Both the position numbers and the translations under genes were made by a program. A DNA stretch of 64,000 nucleotides, from the NCBI GenBank assembly GCA_002704915.1, contig PAIP01000075.1, positions 1-64,000 on the forward strand. Reading direction: 5' to 3'. This stretch comes from Parvularcula sp. GTDB taxonomy: Bacteria > Pseudomonadota > Alphaproteobacteria > Caulobacterales > Parvularculaceae. Positions 16,837 through 26,153 of the stretch are shown here, in pieces (position 1 is the stretch's first letter; the number at the start of each line of letters is the position of its first letter). The notes under the pieces were generated by a model. It saw only the letters and a list, made by a program, of their open reading frames with translations, did not search any database and was not told the origin of the DNA.

Positions 16837-17871
16837 TTACGCCGGCATTAACTTTCTCGGATTGAAGCGTTCTTTGGTCATCATCAAGGCACAGATCATG
16901 CGGGCGATTGTATTGACCATTGCGACGGCGGCGACTTTCGTTGGTTTGCGTTCCAACAATCTGACCAACCAGGGGTGACTGGTAAATCCGAGCTGCCTGG
17001 CGCGGATAATCATCGACATAGCGCCGGCGACAAGCAGCCGCCTAAGCGCTGGATTGCCGGTCTTGGTGATACGCCCAAGCCGGTCTCGGCCGCCGCTCGA
17101 ATGTTGCTTCGGCACAAGGCCGACCCAGGCGGAGAATGCTCTGCCAGATTTAAAGCTCGCAGGGTCGGCGACTTCTGCGATCACGCGCGTCGCAGTGATC
17201 GGACCGACACCAGGGATGGTCTCCAGGCGTTTGCTGAGCGCATTGGTTTTGTGAACCTCCGCTATGCGCCGGTCTGTTTCGAGGATCTCGCGTTTTACCC
17301 GTTTGAGCTCATCGACAAGCGGAATCAGGCATTGTCGCGCCAGGTCAGGAATGCGACGGTCCCGATTATCTCTCAACATAACGATGACCGCATCAACGCC
17401 CAGACGCCCCTTGGCTCCGACAATGCCAAACTCAGCGAGATGTCCTCGAATGCTGTTGATGATTCGGGTCGACATTCGCACCCATTGCTCACGAACTCCG
17501 TGCAAAACAAGCAAAGCTTGCTGATTAGTAGATTTGATCGAGACGAACCGCATGGTCGGCCGGGTGACGGCTTCGCAGATCGCTTCGGCGTCAGCCATGT
17601 CGTTCTTCTGTGTCTTCACGTAAGGTTTTACATATTGAGGCGGCATCAGCTTCACCTCATGGCCCAGCGCGCTGATCTCTCGCGCCCAGTGATGGGCGGT
17701 GGCGCAGGCTTCCATGCCGACCAGACACGGCTCCAATTTGGTGAAATATGCCAGGACCCGTGACCGTGACAGCTTGCGGCGACAGACAATCTCGCCTTCT
17801 GCGTTTATGCCGTGAACCTGGAAAACAGACTTCGCTAAATCTAGCCCAATTACTGTGATAGGGTTCTTCAT
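16837..17871 (-). CDS. IS110-family transposase
   Basis: A 344-residue transposase with the family's DEDD RuvC-like N-terminal domain: VIGLDLAKSVFQVHG (Asp), GMEACATAHHWAR (Glu), KTQKNDMADAEAICEA (two Asp). The C-terminal transposase_20 domain has LETIPGVGPITATRVIAEV, a GRAFSAWVGLVPKQHSSGG motif with the catalytic serine, and LGRITKTGNPALRRLLV. It appears intact and full length. IS110 transposition is by a recombinase-like, RNA-guided mechanism without target duplication. Confidence 0.95.
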   Translation of the reverse strand: MKNPITVIGLDLAKSVFQVHGINAEGEIVCRRKLSRSRVLAYFTKLEPCLVGMEACATAHHWAREISALGHEVKLMPPQYVKPYVKTQKNDMADAEAICEAVTRPTMRFVSIKSTNQQALLVLHGVREQWVRMSTRIINSIRGHLAEFGIVGAKGRLGVDAVIVMLRDNRDRRIPDLARQCLIPLVDELKRVKREILETDRRIAEVHKTNALSKRLETIPGVGPITATRVIAEVADPASFKSGRAFSAWVGLVPKQHSSGGRDRLGRITKTGNPALRRLLVAGAMSMIIRARQLGFTSHPWLVRLLERKPTKVAAVAMVNTIARMICALMMTKERFNPRKLMPA

Positions 17872-17936
17872 GTGCGTGCTCCCAATGTTGCGGTGTCGCT
17901 ACCCGTTACACTACCAGCTCGCGAGAGCTGGGGGGG

Positions 17937-17949
17937 GCACGCCGTCCAC
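17937..17949. repeat. IS1111-like inverted repeat, transposase-proximal end
   Basis: GCACGCCGTCCAC, the perfect complement of 16572-16584; it lies 66 bp upstream of the transposase start. Confidence 0.75.
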
Positions 17950-18271
17950 CACATCAAGAGCGGACGAAAGAAAATGCTTCGCGAAAGCTGCCTAAATGGA
18001 TCTAGCAGCCCTGTCCGGATTGCCCGTTCTTCAGCCATTCAGTGCTTGCTGTCATTTGTCTGGGATTTGTACGTAATTTTGACATTCCGCCTGGCGGTTC
18101 CCTTGAGGAAGCCAGCTGTTTTCGTCCCGGGAGGCCTCGCCATTACCAACGGACGCGCGAATTACAGCCAGCTTTCGGTCAGCTTGATTGCACCGGTCTC
18201 GCCCTCGATGGTCTTACCGATCAGCGCTTTGACAACGGACGGGGCGCTGGGCCCCCTCTAAGTTCATTTAG
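17950..18271. other. Gap between the IS element and the catabolic cluster
   Basis: 322 bp with no credible gene. A minus-strand frame ending at 18162 reads VVKALIGKTIEGETGAIKLTESWL and may be the tail of a broken gene, since a stop precedes it at about 18255; I do not recognise it. Confidence 0.35.
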
Positions 18272-19207
18272 TTAGCTGCGGCTATCGAGGAAAGCTTTCA
18301 TTGATCGCATTGCATATTCTGATTCCGGCAGGTCCGGCGCGAGAATTGGAAAAGAATGAAACATTCCTTTGTAGACCTCCAGGGCCGATTCTGCGTTGGC
18401 CGTCTTTAGCTTTTCATGAAGACGCCGGCTATCGGACAACAGGATTTCGCATGACCCGCATAAAATAAGACACGGCGGGTAAGCATGATCATAGTCGGCA
18501 AAGAGGGGCGAGGCGTCGGGGCTGTCGAGCCGGTTGCCCGCATAAGCTTGTGCACAGACACGCAAGCCGGGTTCGTATTGCAGAATGGGATCGTGCTCAG
18601 CCATCGCCGTTCGGCTTTCGCCGCGATTAGCGAGATCAGTCCAGGGTGAAATCAGGATCAGCGAGCGCGGCTGGAAGTCTTGTCCGCCCAAGTCATTAAC
18701 GGCGCTCAGGGCGAGACCGCCGCCGGCCGATTCCCCGATCAGGCTGGCGCCGGAAAATCGTTGCAACACGTCTTTCATCGCCGCCGCGGTTAAGCGGACC
18801 GTTAAGTGACACGCCGAAAAAGGCGCGAGCGGGTAGTCCAGAGAGACCAGCGGCCGTCCAATCGCAGCGGCAAGAGGAATGGAGGCGAACAGGCTGGAGC
18901 GGGCCGAATAGCAGGTATAGCCGCCGCCATGCAGATATATCGCGGGTGTGGCGGTCTGATTTACTGTTTCGGGCGCAATGACCAAAGCGCGCAAAGGGCC
19001 GGCGCCTATTTCGGTGATCCGGGCGTTATGATATTGCCGTGCTTTTTCGCACGCCGGGCGCATTCGTTCCTCGACCATGTCCTGCACGGCGCGCCATTCG
19101 TCTGCAGAACCGTTCAGCGGAAGCTGCGATCTGTCTTCGAAGGGCGGCAGGGCGTCAAGGAAAGCCTGCGCTTGTTTCGAGATCGAATTATCTTGTGGCC
19201 GGTCCAT
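18272..19207 (-). CDS. Alpha/beta hydrolase (HSL-type esterase)
   Basis: A 311-residue protein of the hormone-sensitive-lipase esterase family: oxyanion motif YLHGGGYT, nucleophile elbow GESAGG, acid D in the SPLFADY region and histidine in GMFHSFPIL. No signal peptide, so it is probably cytoplasmic. Last gene of the minus-strand catabolic operon, 17 bp after the FGGY kinase; it could remove acyl groups from an imported sugar or peptide. Substrate unknown. Confidence 0.85.
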   Translation of the reverse strand: MDRPQDNSISKQAQAFLDALPPFEDRSQLPLNGSADEWRAVQDMVEERMRPACEKARQYHNARITEIGAGPLRALVIAPETVNQTATPAIYLHGGGYTCYSARSSLFASIPLAAAIGRPLVSLDYPLAPFSACHLTVRLTAAAMKDVLQRFSGASLIGESAGGGLALSAVNDLGGQDFQPRSLILISPWTDLANRGESRTAMAEHDPILQYEPGLRVCAQAYAGNRLDSPDASPLFADYDHAYPPCLILCGSCEILLSDSRRLHEKLKTANAESALEVYKGMFHSFPILAPDLPESEYAMRSMKAFLDSRS

Positions 19208-19224
19208 TTAAAAACACGCCAACT

Positions 19225-20724
19225 TCATAACGATCCGATCGTTCTCAGCGCGCCATAAGCCGATTTGTAACGCTCGAAATAAGGGTGGTAGGCTTCATGA
19301 GCGGATGGGTTTGGTTCGATGGTGGATTTAAAACGCACCATGTTTTCAGCAGCCTCATCCAGTCCGTCATAGTGGCCGGCGCCGATGGCCCCGAACATGG
19401 CGCTGCCGAGCGCAGGGGCGCACGCCGCCGCGGCGAGCTTGACCGGGCTTCCGATGATGTCGGCGTGAATTTGCGTCCATACCGGCGAGCGCGTGACCCC
19501 GCCGCAGGCTACGACGTTTTCAATGGGCACGCCGTTATCCGACATTGTTTCGATGATAAGGCGAGCGCCATAGGCGATGCTTTCGAGCAACGCCCTGAAG
19601 AGGTGTCCGCGCGTGTGCGTTAAGGAAAGACCTGTGAAAGCGCCCCGGGACGCGGCGTCTGTGTAGGGAGTGCGGTTTCCCTGAAAATGATCCTGCGCTG
19701 TCACGCCGTCACAGCCGGGCGGCGCAGAGAGCGCCTCTTCGTCCAGCTCGTGATAGGACGCGTCAGGCGCGAGGGTGCGGCGGAACCAGTTGATGACCGA
19801 GCCGGTGGAGGTCTGACCGCCTTCGACAACGCTCGAACCGCGGCGCAGGACGTCTGAATAAGCGCCCCACATGCCCTTTGCATATAGGGGCTTGTCGGTG
19901 ACGCCGAGATGCAAGTGCGATGAGCCCGTCACCAGCGCCAGATCGCCCGGCCGGATGACGCCCATGCCGGCCATGGCGATGAAAGCGTCGGCGCCGCCCT
20001 GCACAACGGGAATGCTGGTGTTGAGGTGCAGGGCCTGTGCCGCAGTCTGCGTCAGGGGACCGACAATCTCGCCCGGCGCCAGCACGGTCTGAGGCCATTT
20101 TTGCGCCAGTTCGCTCGCGCCAAGTTTTTCGAGAAGCGAGACCGGCGCTCCCTCGGCGTGATGATGAAAATGCCAGCGCACGCCCGTATTGTTTGCGCTC
20201 GCGGTCATGATTCCGGTCAGGCGGTAATTCAGATAGTCCTGATATTCACAGACTGTCTCGGCGGCGTCATAGAGCGCCGGCTGGTTTTCTTTTACCCAGA
20301 GGCTCTTGGGAATCATCCACTCAGCGGAAACGGGCCCGTGACCGCCATTGTTGATCTTCAGCGCATCGTCTCCGGTATCGAGAACCTGCGTCGCCTGCTG
20401 GCCGGCGCGCACATCCATCCACAACAAGGACGGACGCAATGGCCGCTTCTTGGCGTCAAGAAAGCAGACAGTGCAGCATGTCGTGTCGAGCGTGATGGCG
20501 GCGATATCGCCGGCGGCTGCATCGGCTTTCTTCATTGCTTCGGGAAGGGCGGTGCACAAAGCGCGCCACCAATCCTCCGGGTTTTGTTCCGCCTGGCCGG
20601 AAGCGGGAAAGACCGTTTCATAGGCCGCGCTGGCGGAAGCGAGCTCTTCGCCTGAAAGCGTGTAGACGCCGACGCGCAGACTTTCCGTTCCGCCATCGAC
20701 CCCGATCAGCAGCGGCTGGCTCAT
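19225..20724 (-). CDS. FGGY-family carbohydrate kinase
   Basis: A 499-residue sugar kinase. N-terminal phosphate-binding strand LLIGVDGGTESLRVGVY, Thr/Asp region ITLDTTCCTVCFLD and PSLLWMDVRA; C-terminal FGGY signature region LESIAYGARLIIETM and ENVVACGGVTRSPVWTQIHADIIG. Family members phosphorylate ribulose, xylulose, fuculose, glycerol and similar. It overlaps the isomerase-like gene upstream by 4 bp, so an isomerase-kinase pair acting on one sugar is likely. Confidence 0.9.
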   Translation of the reverse strand: MSQPLLIGVDGGTESLRVGVYTLSGEELASASAAYETVFPASGQAEQNPEDWWRALCTALPEAMKKADAAAGDIAAITLDTTCCTVCFLDAKKRPLRPSLLWMDVRAGQQATQVLDTGDDALKINNGGHGPVSAEWMIPKSLWVKENQPALYDAAETVCEYQDYLNYRLTGIMTASANNTGVRWHFHHHAEGAPVSLLEKLGASELAQKWPQTVLAPGEIVGPLTQTAAQALHLNTSIPVVQGGADAFIAMAGMGVIRPGDLALVTGSSHLHLGVTDKPLYAKGMWGAYSDVLRRGSSVVEGGQTSTGSVINWFRRTLAPDASYHELDEEALSAPPGCDGVTAQDHFQGNRTPYTDAASRGAFTGLSLTHTRGHLFRALLESIAYGARLIIETMSDNGVPIENVVACGGVTRSPVWTQIHADIIGSPVKLAAAACAPALGSAMFGAIGAGHYDGLDEAAENMVRFKSTIEPNPSAHEAYHPYFERYKSAYGALRTIGSL

Positions 20725-22250
20725 GATGCGGCTCTTTGCTCGCAGATATGGCGGACGCGAAAGCCCATGGCTTTCGAAAGCGCCGCCATTTCATGAAATA
20801 TGTCGCCATAGGCGACGGCGACGTGATTGCTCATATAGTGCGCCATGAGCGTGTCGCGGGACATCTGCAGGTCGGCGGCCATAAACGGCCATTGCGGCGT
20901 CGTGCTGTTCCACCACAGATCGCGCAACGCCGGTTCGAGCTGGACGATCTCGCCGCGACCGATATCCATCCACAATTCGCCGTTGGAAAAATGTGCGCGC
21001 GCCCAGGTGATTTCGCCGGACAGGCTCTCGCCGGCGAATGTGCCGCCGGCTACTGGAAAGTAAGCCGAGGGCTGACGGTAGGAATGCACGCCCGTTAGCG
21101 AGTCCGGGTTGTGGTTGAAGGCGTAGGCGCCGCTGGAGCCGGAATTCAGAAGAAGCCAGATAAACCGCCCGTCGACCTCATCGCCCCAGCGTATGTCGTG
21201 AAAGAATACCGCCTGATGGAGGCCTTTCGCCTTTAAAAGGCGTTTCATCATCTCCATCGGAACCAGGTTTCCTTGGTCGGCCTCTGTTGCGTCGGCGATC
21301 GTGTCTCCATTCGATTCCGGACGGCAGACCGAGTTGAGCAGCCCTTCGGCGAAGTCAGAAGGCGGGCGTGAATTGATCAGGCCCAATTGATATTGCCAGC
21401 CCACGCAATCGGCCTTGAATTCGTCGACAAGATCCAGAACGACGAGGTAATCGCGCAATTGTTCGCGCGTCGCGTCGACGGTGAAATCTTCCGCGCCTTC
21501 CTGTTCATAATAAAACATGACGCCTTTTTCCGTGACAAAGGCGAGGGCGTCATTAATCCGGCTTTCCGAAATGAACTTTCCGCGCTCGATGATCCAGGCC
21601 TGGTCTACTTTATGTTCTGAAAAGCCGATCTTGCTGAGCAGGCGGGGCCCGAAATAGCCGTTGGTCATTCCCATCGACGTATCGCCGAGCATCAGCGCCA
21701 GCGGGCGGCGATCGGCCATGGAGGCGGCCACGGCGTCGGCAATCGCCTGCGCTGGGGCGGGGGCGGCGGGCGTTTCTGAAATCGCGGTTTCGTCATAAGC
21801 GATGGCGCCATTCTCGACCCATTCTTCAAGGCGCGCCATGTAATCGTCGTCTTTGCGCCAGTCTTCTGCATCGGTCCAGATGCGGCTTGCTTTGCGGTCC
21901 ACCATTTCAAGACATGCGCCGGTGTTTAACAGGCCTACAAGACCCGGCCATGTGCCGGAGAAATTGCTTGCAAGCAGCAAAGGGGAGTCTTTTCCGACAA
22001 CCCCGTCGACCGTGTGCGGGCCGTAGACCCAATGAGCGTAAACGCCGATCATGGGCTCATCGATTGGGCTGAGTTTGGCGATCGACTCGTTCGGCTTGGT
22101 AATCATGCCGTCAACGCGCTTGTGGCGTTTGCCAAGACGGTCCAGGCTTTGTTCAAGCTGGCGCGTCGCCTGTTCGACTTGTCTCGTGGCGAGCGCGTTT
22201 GGCGTCGGGCGATAATCGCCCGGCCAGAAAATGTGAATTGTTTCCGCCAT
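20721..22250 (-). CDS. L-fucose/L-arabinose isomerase-family protein
   Basis: A 509-residue protein resembling the fucose/arabinose isomerase superfamily: an N-terminal variable domain, central residues ADCVGWQYQLGL and VCRPESNGDTIADATEADQGNLVP (conserved Glu and Asp candidates for the Mn2+ site), and a C-terminal region with YFPVAGGTFAGESLSGEITWARA. It would isomerise an aldose to a ketose, feeding the adjacent FGGY kinase. Sequence divergence is high, so the exact sugar cannot be told. Confidence 0.75.
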   Translation of the reverse strand: MAETIHIFWPGDYRPTPNALATRQVEQATRQLEQSLDRLGKRHKRVDGMITKPNESIAKLSPIDEPMIGVYAHWVYGPHTVDGVVGKDSPLLLASNFSGTWPGLVGLLNTGACLEMVDRKASRIWTDAEDWRKDDDYMARLEEWVENGAIAYDETAISETPAAPAPAQAIADAVAASMADRRPLALMLGDTSMGMTNGYFGPRLLSKIGFSEHKVDQAWIIERGKFISESRINDALAFVTEKGVMFYYEQEGAEDFTVDATREQLRDYLVVLDLVDEFKADCVGWQYQLGLINSRPPSDFAEGLLNSVCRPESNGDTIADATEADQGNLVPMEMMKRLLKAKGLHQAVFFHDIRWGDEVDGRFIWLLLNSGSSGAYAFNHNPDSLTGVHSYRQPSAYFPVAGGTFAGESLSGEITWARAHFSNGELWMDIGRGEIVQLEPALRDLWWNSTTPQWPFMAADLQMSRDTLMAHYMSNHVAVAYGDIFHEMAALSKAMGFRVRHICEQRAAS

Positions 22251-22276
22251 GGGGTTCCCTCAAATTTTGCTTGTTG

Positions 22277-23347
22277 TCATTTCTCCAAACGCTCGATGTC
22301 GGCCAGCCGGATTTCAGCGGACGGACAGGGCGGCAAGGGTTGCGACGGCGCGGCTTCATACCAGAACGCCGCAGCCGACCAGTCGTCGGATCTCTCGAAT
22401 AATTCGGCCTTGTATTCATCGATTGTGCGCGCCGCGCCGGTCGGCCGGTGGCCGATCTGTTGAATCGTCACGCGCATCGATTCCTCACAGGTGATCGGAT
22501 CGGCCAGATGCCAGCGATAGGCGGAAACGACGCCTGTATCCGCATCGTCGTATTTTTCTTTGTAGTTGCAGCCATGGTGGAGAAAGGCGTCATCTTGAAC
22601 GCCCCAGGCCTGGCCGATATAATCTTCAGCGCCTGTTCCGGCGATCGTCGGGAAGCGCTTGTCTCCGTCGATATAAGCTTTCATTTCGCCTTCGCCCCAC
22701 CAGAGCGGGTCTTTTGGCCTGACGCCAAGCACCGCGCCGAGAAAGCGGATGCGCCCCTGGCGCTCGCTCATGATCTCGAAATCCTCCCGAAGCGTCGTCT
22801 CACATTCGCGCCGGAAGGATGCGTGAAGACGCCCCACATCGTCCTGATGCTGATCGTCAAGCGTGTAATTGATCTGGTAGAAAAGCGGCAGGCGCGAGCC
22901 CGATTGATTGACGAATTCGATTCTGGCGCGCTTGGTGAAGGGCATGGGCGCCCAGAAATTCATCGCCTTGGTGGAGCCGACCGAGTGAAAGACGCTCTGG
23001 AACGCCCGCGTCTTTCCATGCGCAAAGCCGAAAAATTCGCAGAGCGGCACCTCAACGCTCGGGTGCTCTTGTTCTTCCCAATAAATTCGGATTAGCGAGC
23101 CGCGAAGATAATGGGGCTTGTCATGCGTCGTCAGCCAAATATGGCGGATCGTCCCGTTTCCGGCGATATCGGCGAGCGGCATTGTTTCCCCGTCATGGAC
23201 ATGACGTACGGCGGAGCCTTTTCTGCCTTCCCCTAACGGGCTGGACGCCGTGGCGCCGGCGCCAGGCGCGCCATCGGGATTTTCAAACGAGATGCAACGC
23301 GTGACGCGCCCTTTGGGCCATGTGAACGGCGATGAATCAAAAATCAT
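22277..23347 (-). CDS. DUF2961 / GH172 family glycoside hydrolase
   Basis: A 356-residue protein with DUF2961 features: SFENPDGAPGAGATASS near the N-terminus, IRHIWLTTHDKPHYLRGSLIRIYWEEQEHPSVEVPLCEFFG, FHSVGSTKAMNFWAPMPF, and GEGEMKAYIDGDKRFPTIAGTGAEDYIG with the two conserved acidic clusters. GH172 members act on fructofuranosides and arabinofuranosides. There is no signal peptide, so it would act on an imported oligosaccharide or glycoconjugate. It precedes the isomerase-like and kinase genes, consistent with release of a pentose or deoxyhexose for them. Confidence 0.85.
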   Translation of the reverse strand: MIFDSSPFTWPKGRVTRCISFENPDGAPGAGATASSPLGEGRKGSAVRHVHDGETMPLADIAGNGTIRHIWLTTHDKPHYLRGSLIRIYWEEQEHPSVEVPLCEFFGFAHGKTRAFQSVFHSVGSTKAMNFWAPMPFTKRARIEFVNQSGSRLPLFYQINYTLDDQHQDDVGRLHASFRRECETTLREDFEIMSERQGRIRFLGAVLGVRPKDPLWWGEGEMKAYIDGDKRFPTIAGTGAEDYIGQAWGVQDDAFLHHGCNYKEKYDDADTGVVSAYRWHLADPITCEESMRVTIQQIGHRPTGAARTIDEYKAELFERSDDWSAAAFWYEAAPSQPLPPCPSAEIRLADIERLEK

Positions 23348-23361
23348 GATATGCTGTTTTC

Positions 23362-25647
23362 CTAAAGCCTGTAGTTGCGTTGGACTTCGGCGTGATCACC
23401 GAATTGAAGCGGAGCTGCGTTGTTCGGGCGCTTGTCGATAATGGCCTGTCCCGTCTCATCGTCCGGGAGCGCCGACACCTCGAACAGGGTTAGATCGGCA
23501 GGCTCGCCGGGAACGAGATGAAGCTCGAAAGACAAAGAGCGTGCGCCGAAGCCATTGAAGAAGGACTGGTTAAGCTTGCCGGAGAGGAACTTTTCCTCAT
23601 CGATGAGCACTTTGCCGTTGACCAGAAATTGCTTCGCCTTCGTTTCGGGAGAGAAGGTTACCCCGAAAAAGGGACCGGCGCGACCAGCCGCCAGCCGCCC
23701 TTTAACAATACGAACGCCATTGGAAACGTCATCAGAAGCGATGGTCAGACTTGGTGCGGCAAGGTCATGGTTGTGCGCGGGCAGGAAGCGCGCTTTCGAG
23801 TCTCGGCCGCCAAATCTCTTGAAGGCTGCGGGGGCTTCCGGAAAGCCCGCCGCGGCGATGAAATCCTCGTCTGACGGTCCAAACGTGAAAAGCCGCCAGC
23901 GTGCCTGGGTCGCCCCGTCACTATCCGTTCCTTGCATATAGGCGAGGTTCGTCGAACGCGGGCGGTTTTCAGTGTAAGCTTGGCTGAACATCGCGACCGT
24001 GGCGGCGATCGCCATGACAATAGCAATGAACGCGCCCGTAATGAGGGTGGCGCTCTTTGGCGCGGCGTCCCGAGGCTCGCTGCGCCGTGTCGCGAGCAGA
24101 GGGGCGGAGGCGAGGGCGGTAAGCGCCAGCATGGGCGTTTTCAGGTAACTGACCTGAAAGTTGAATACGACGTCGAAGAACAAGAAGTGATAGACCGCCA
24201 TGTAAGCGGCAACGAGCAGGCCGAGCATGGCTGCGAGAATGGGCGGTTTTCCGCGTCTCAGGAATGTTTCGGCAAAGCCGGCAATGGCGAAAACCAAGGC
24301 AGGCGCCAGGGCGAGATAGGCGCCTCCCGGTAGAAGGATGGAGAGCGCAAGCGCAAAAAGCGCCATGAGCAACCAGTTTGCAAACAGGGATGCGGCGATG
24401 CCGGCGCGAACGCTGAGCGTTGTGCCGGAAATAAAAGCAACGAGGACGGCGCCGGCGAGAAGCGCAATGCGCCCCGGCCATGGGTGGGGATGGTCAAGAG
24501 GATGGATGCCGGGCCAAACGCCGAGGGGAAAGGATAACGCCCAGCCAATAAAAACCAGCCCTGCGATCAGGGAGAGCGCGCCTGTAAAACCGAAAGCGAG
24601 AGGGCCGGCGCCAAAGGCGTTGGTTCTGGCGCCGATGCCGAAAAGCAAGAGAATGGCGGCGAGGGCGGCGGGCAGGTTGAGCGCAGCCGGCCAATGCAGC
24701 AGCGTGAGGCCGAAAAGGTCGACGAACGTGCTGTCGCCTTTAGCCTCCAAGGATGACAAATCCAGCGAGCCCGTCTGGCGCAGAACGCTCAACATATTGT
24801 CGCCATGATGGGCAAGGCTGTTCAGGCTCAGATTTTCAGCGCTGTCGCGGGAAGAATGATAGAGGGCGACGCCTCTGGAAAAAGCGAAGTTCAGTCCCGC
24901 CGCGCCCGCTTGCTTGTAGATCGTCAGATCGGTGTTGTTCGGCATCTTTCGATAAATGTCATACATCAGCGAATTGGCGACCGGCCGACTGGAGGCTTTG
25001 GCGTAGATATTGATAAGCTGACGGTTGTTCCGGCTTGTTTCGAACATTGCGCTCGGACCGGCGACGCCGCGCCCTTCAAAATTCAGGACTAGTTTGACGC
25101 GCGCCATCTCGGGGCTGTGTTCGGCGAACGCCATCGCACCGCGCAGTCCCGTCTCCTCGCCGTCAGCTAAGAGGAAGATGACATCGTTTTCAAAGCTTTC
25201 ATTCGCGACGAGCCGGGCGGTTTCGAGCATGGCGGCCACGGCGGCGAGATCGTCGCCGGCGCCCGGCGCGACCGGGGCGCTGTCATAGTGAGCCGTGATG
25301 AGAATCGCGTCGTCGCCGGCGCCGGTTCCCTTTTTGACGGCGAAGACATTCTCTAATGCGGTGCAACCGGCGTGCATTGAAGTGCAAAAATCTTCTTTTT
25401 GCAGAACCGGTTCATAATCGTTTTTTTCGAGCGCCTGTTCGATTCGCTTGCGTATGCGCCTGTTTTCTTCCGAGCCAGCCGGATGAGGACGGCCTTCGGG
25501 ATTGAGCGTTTCAAGCATGGAAAAAGCGCGTTCCACGTTGAAGCCGTTGTCCGGCGGTGTCGGGCCATCGTCCAGAACACGCAGTCCTGCGAACATGAAG
25601 GCGAAAATCGCGATATTTGCGACAAACCAGAGCCAATTGGATTTCAT
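23362..25647 (-). CDS. Membrane-anchored M28 family aminopeptidase
   Basis: A 761-residue protein from ATG 25647, chosen for the AGAGGA site just upstream; a longer frame to 26085 would cover the whole TRAP small-permease gene. A signal anchor at about residues 5-25 is followed by an M28 catalytic domain: ITAHYDSAPVAPGAGDD (His, bridging Asp), LLADGEETGLRG (catalytic Glu-Glu), LNFEGRGVAG and SLAHHGDN (C-terminal His). Residues about 350-590 contain around eight to nine membrane helices, then a C-terminal periplasmic beta-rich domain. The plan matches the membrane M28 peptidases of the Fxna/PF-type. It would remove N-terminal residues from peptides in the periplasm. Confidence 0.85.
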   Translation of the reverse strand: MKSNWLWFVANIAIFAFMFAGLRVLDDGPTPPDNGFNVERAFSMLETLNPEGRPHPAGSEENRRIRKRIEQALEKNDYEPVLQKEDFCTSMHAGCTALENVFAVKKGTGAGDDAILITAHYDSAPVAPGAGDDLAAVAAMLETARLVANESFENDVIFLLADGEETGLRGAMAFAEHSPEMARVKLVLNFEGRGVAGPSAMFETSRNNRQLINIYAKASSRPVANSLMYDIYRKMPNNTDLTIYKQAGAAGLNFAFSRGVALYHSSRDSAENLSLNSLAHHGDNMLSVLRQTGSLDLSSLEAKGDSTFVDLFGLTLLHWPAALNLPAALAAILLLFGIGARTNAFGAGPLAFGFTGALSLIAGLVFIGWALSFPLGVWPGIHPLDHPHPWPGRIALLAGAVLVAFISGTTLSVRAGIAASLFANWLLMALFALALSILLPGGAYLALAPALVFAIAGFAETFLRRGKPPILAAMLGLLVAAYMAVYHFLFFDVVFNFQVSYLKTPMLALTALASAPLLATRRSEPRDAAPKSATLITGAFIAIVMAIAATVAMFSQAYTENRPRSTNLAYMQGTDSDGATQARWRLFTFGPSDEDFIAAAGFPEAPAAFKRFGGRDSKARFLPAHNHDLAAPSLTIASDDVSNGVRIVKGRLAAGRAGPFFGVTFSPETKAKQFLVNGKVLIDEEKFLSGKLNQSFFNGFGARSLSFELHLVPGEPADLTLFEVSALPDDETGQAIIDKRPNNAAPLQFGDHAEVQRNYRL

Positions 25648-25658
25648 GATGTCCTCTT

Positions 25659-26153
25659 TCAATCGGCGGCTTTGGCAAACAGTAAGGTCATTAGCCGCAC
25701 GAACGCGTGATAGAGTATGACGCCCATGGACAAGGGGATGATTGCGACGACAATTTGCGTCGGCGCCTGAAGAGTTTCGGTAAACATGGTCCGGTGCAAC
25801 GCCATGAAGGCGGGCGACGCTGCGAGAACAGCGGTGCAAAACGTGATAACGGCCCCGACCTCGATGAATTGCGCGCTGCGGCGCATCCATGCGCGTTTGA
25901 TCGATGCGGCGTTGAACAGAACTGGGTCGGCTCGCCGGTAATAGGCGACCGTTGCTCCGGAAAATCCCGACCAGATCATGGCATGACGCGCGAGCTCTTC
26001 GGTCCAGGCCAGCGGCTCGGAAAAGATGTAGCGCGCCAGGATCTGGATAAGAATGCTGATTGTCATCAGCACGAGCCCCGAGCACGCGATGATAAGCGCA
26101 ATGCGCTCAAGACTTTTGGAAACTAAGGCGAGAATGGCGACAAACCGCGTCAC
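25659..26153 (-). CDS. TRAP transporter small permease (DctQ family)
   Basis: A 164-residue protein with four membrane helices and the DctQ signature RYIFSEPLAWTEELARHAMIWSGFSGA. It pairs with the large permease and the binding protein to import organic acids or related solutes using a sodium gradient. It overlaps the DctP gene by 4 bp and is followed after 11 bp by the M28 peptidase gene. Confidence 0.9.
   Translation of the reverse strand: MTRFVAILALVSKSLERIALIIACSGLVLMTISILIQILARYIFSEPLAWTEELARHAMIWSGFSGATVAYYRRADPVLFNAASIKRAWMRRSAQFIEVGAVITFCTAVLAASPAFMALHRTMFTETLQAPTQIVVAIIPLSMGVILYHAFVRLMTLLFAKAAD

Larger units (their letters stand above)
16572..17949 (-). mobile_element. IS110-family element, IS1111-like
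   Basis: A 1378-bp element bounded by perfect 13-bp inverted repeats, GTGGACGGCGTGC at 16572-16584 and its complement at 17937-17949. It encodes a DEDD transposase on the minus strand. The transposase has about 65 bp of non-coding sequence before it and about 250 bp after it. Inverted repeats and a long downstream non-coding end are features of the IS1111 subgroup; in that group the repeats may be subterminal, so the exact ends could differ by a few bases. Confidence 0.75.

Noticed and set aside
16975-17763. Plus-strand frame (262 codons) inside the IS110-family element
   Set aside because: It is antisense to the transposase; no family similarity.
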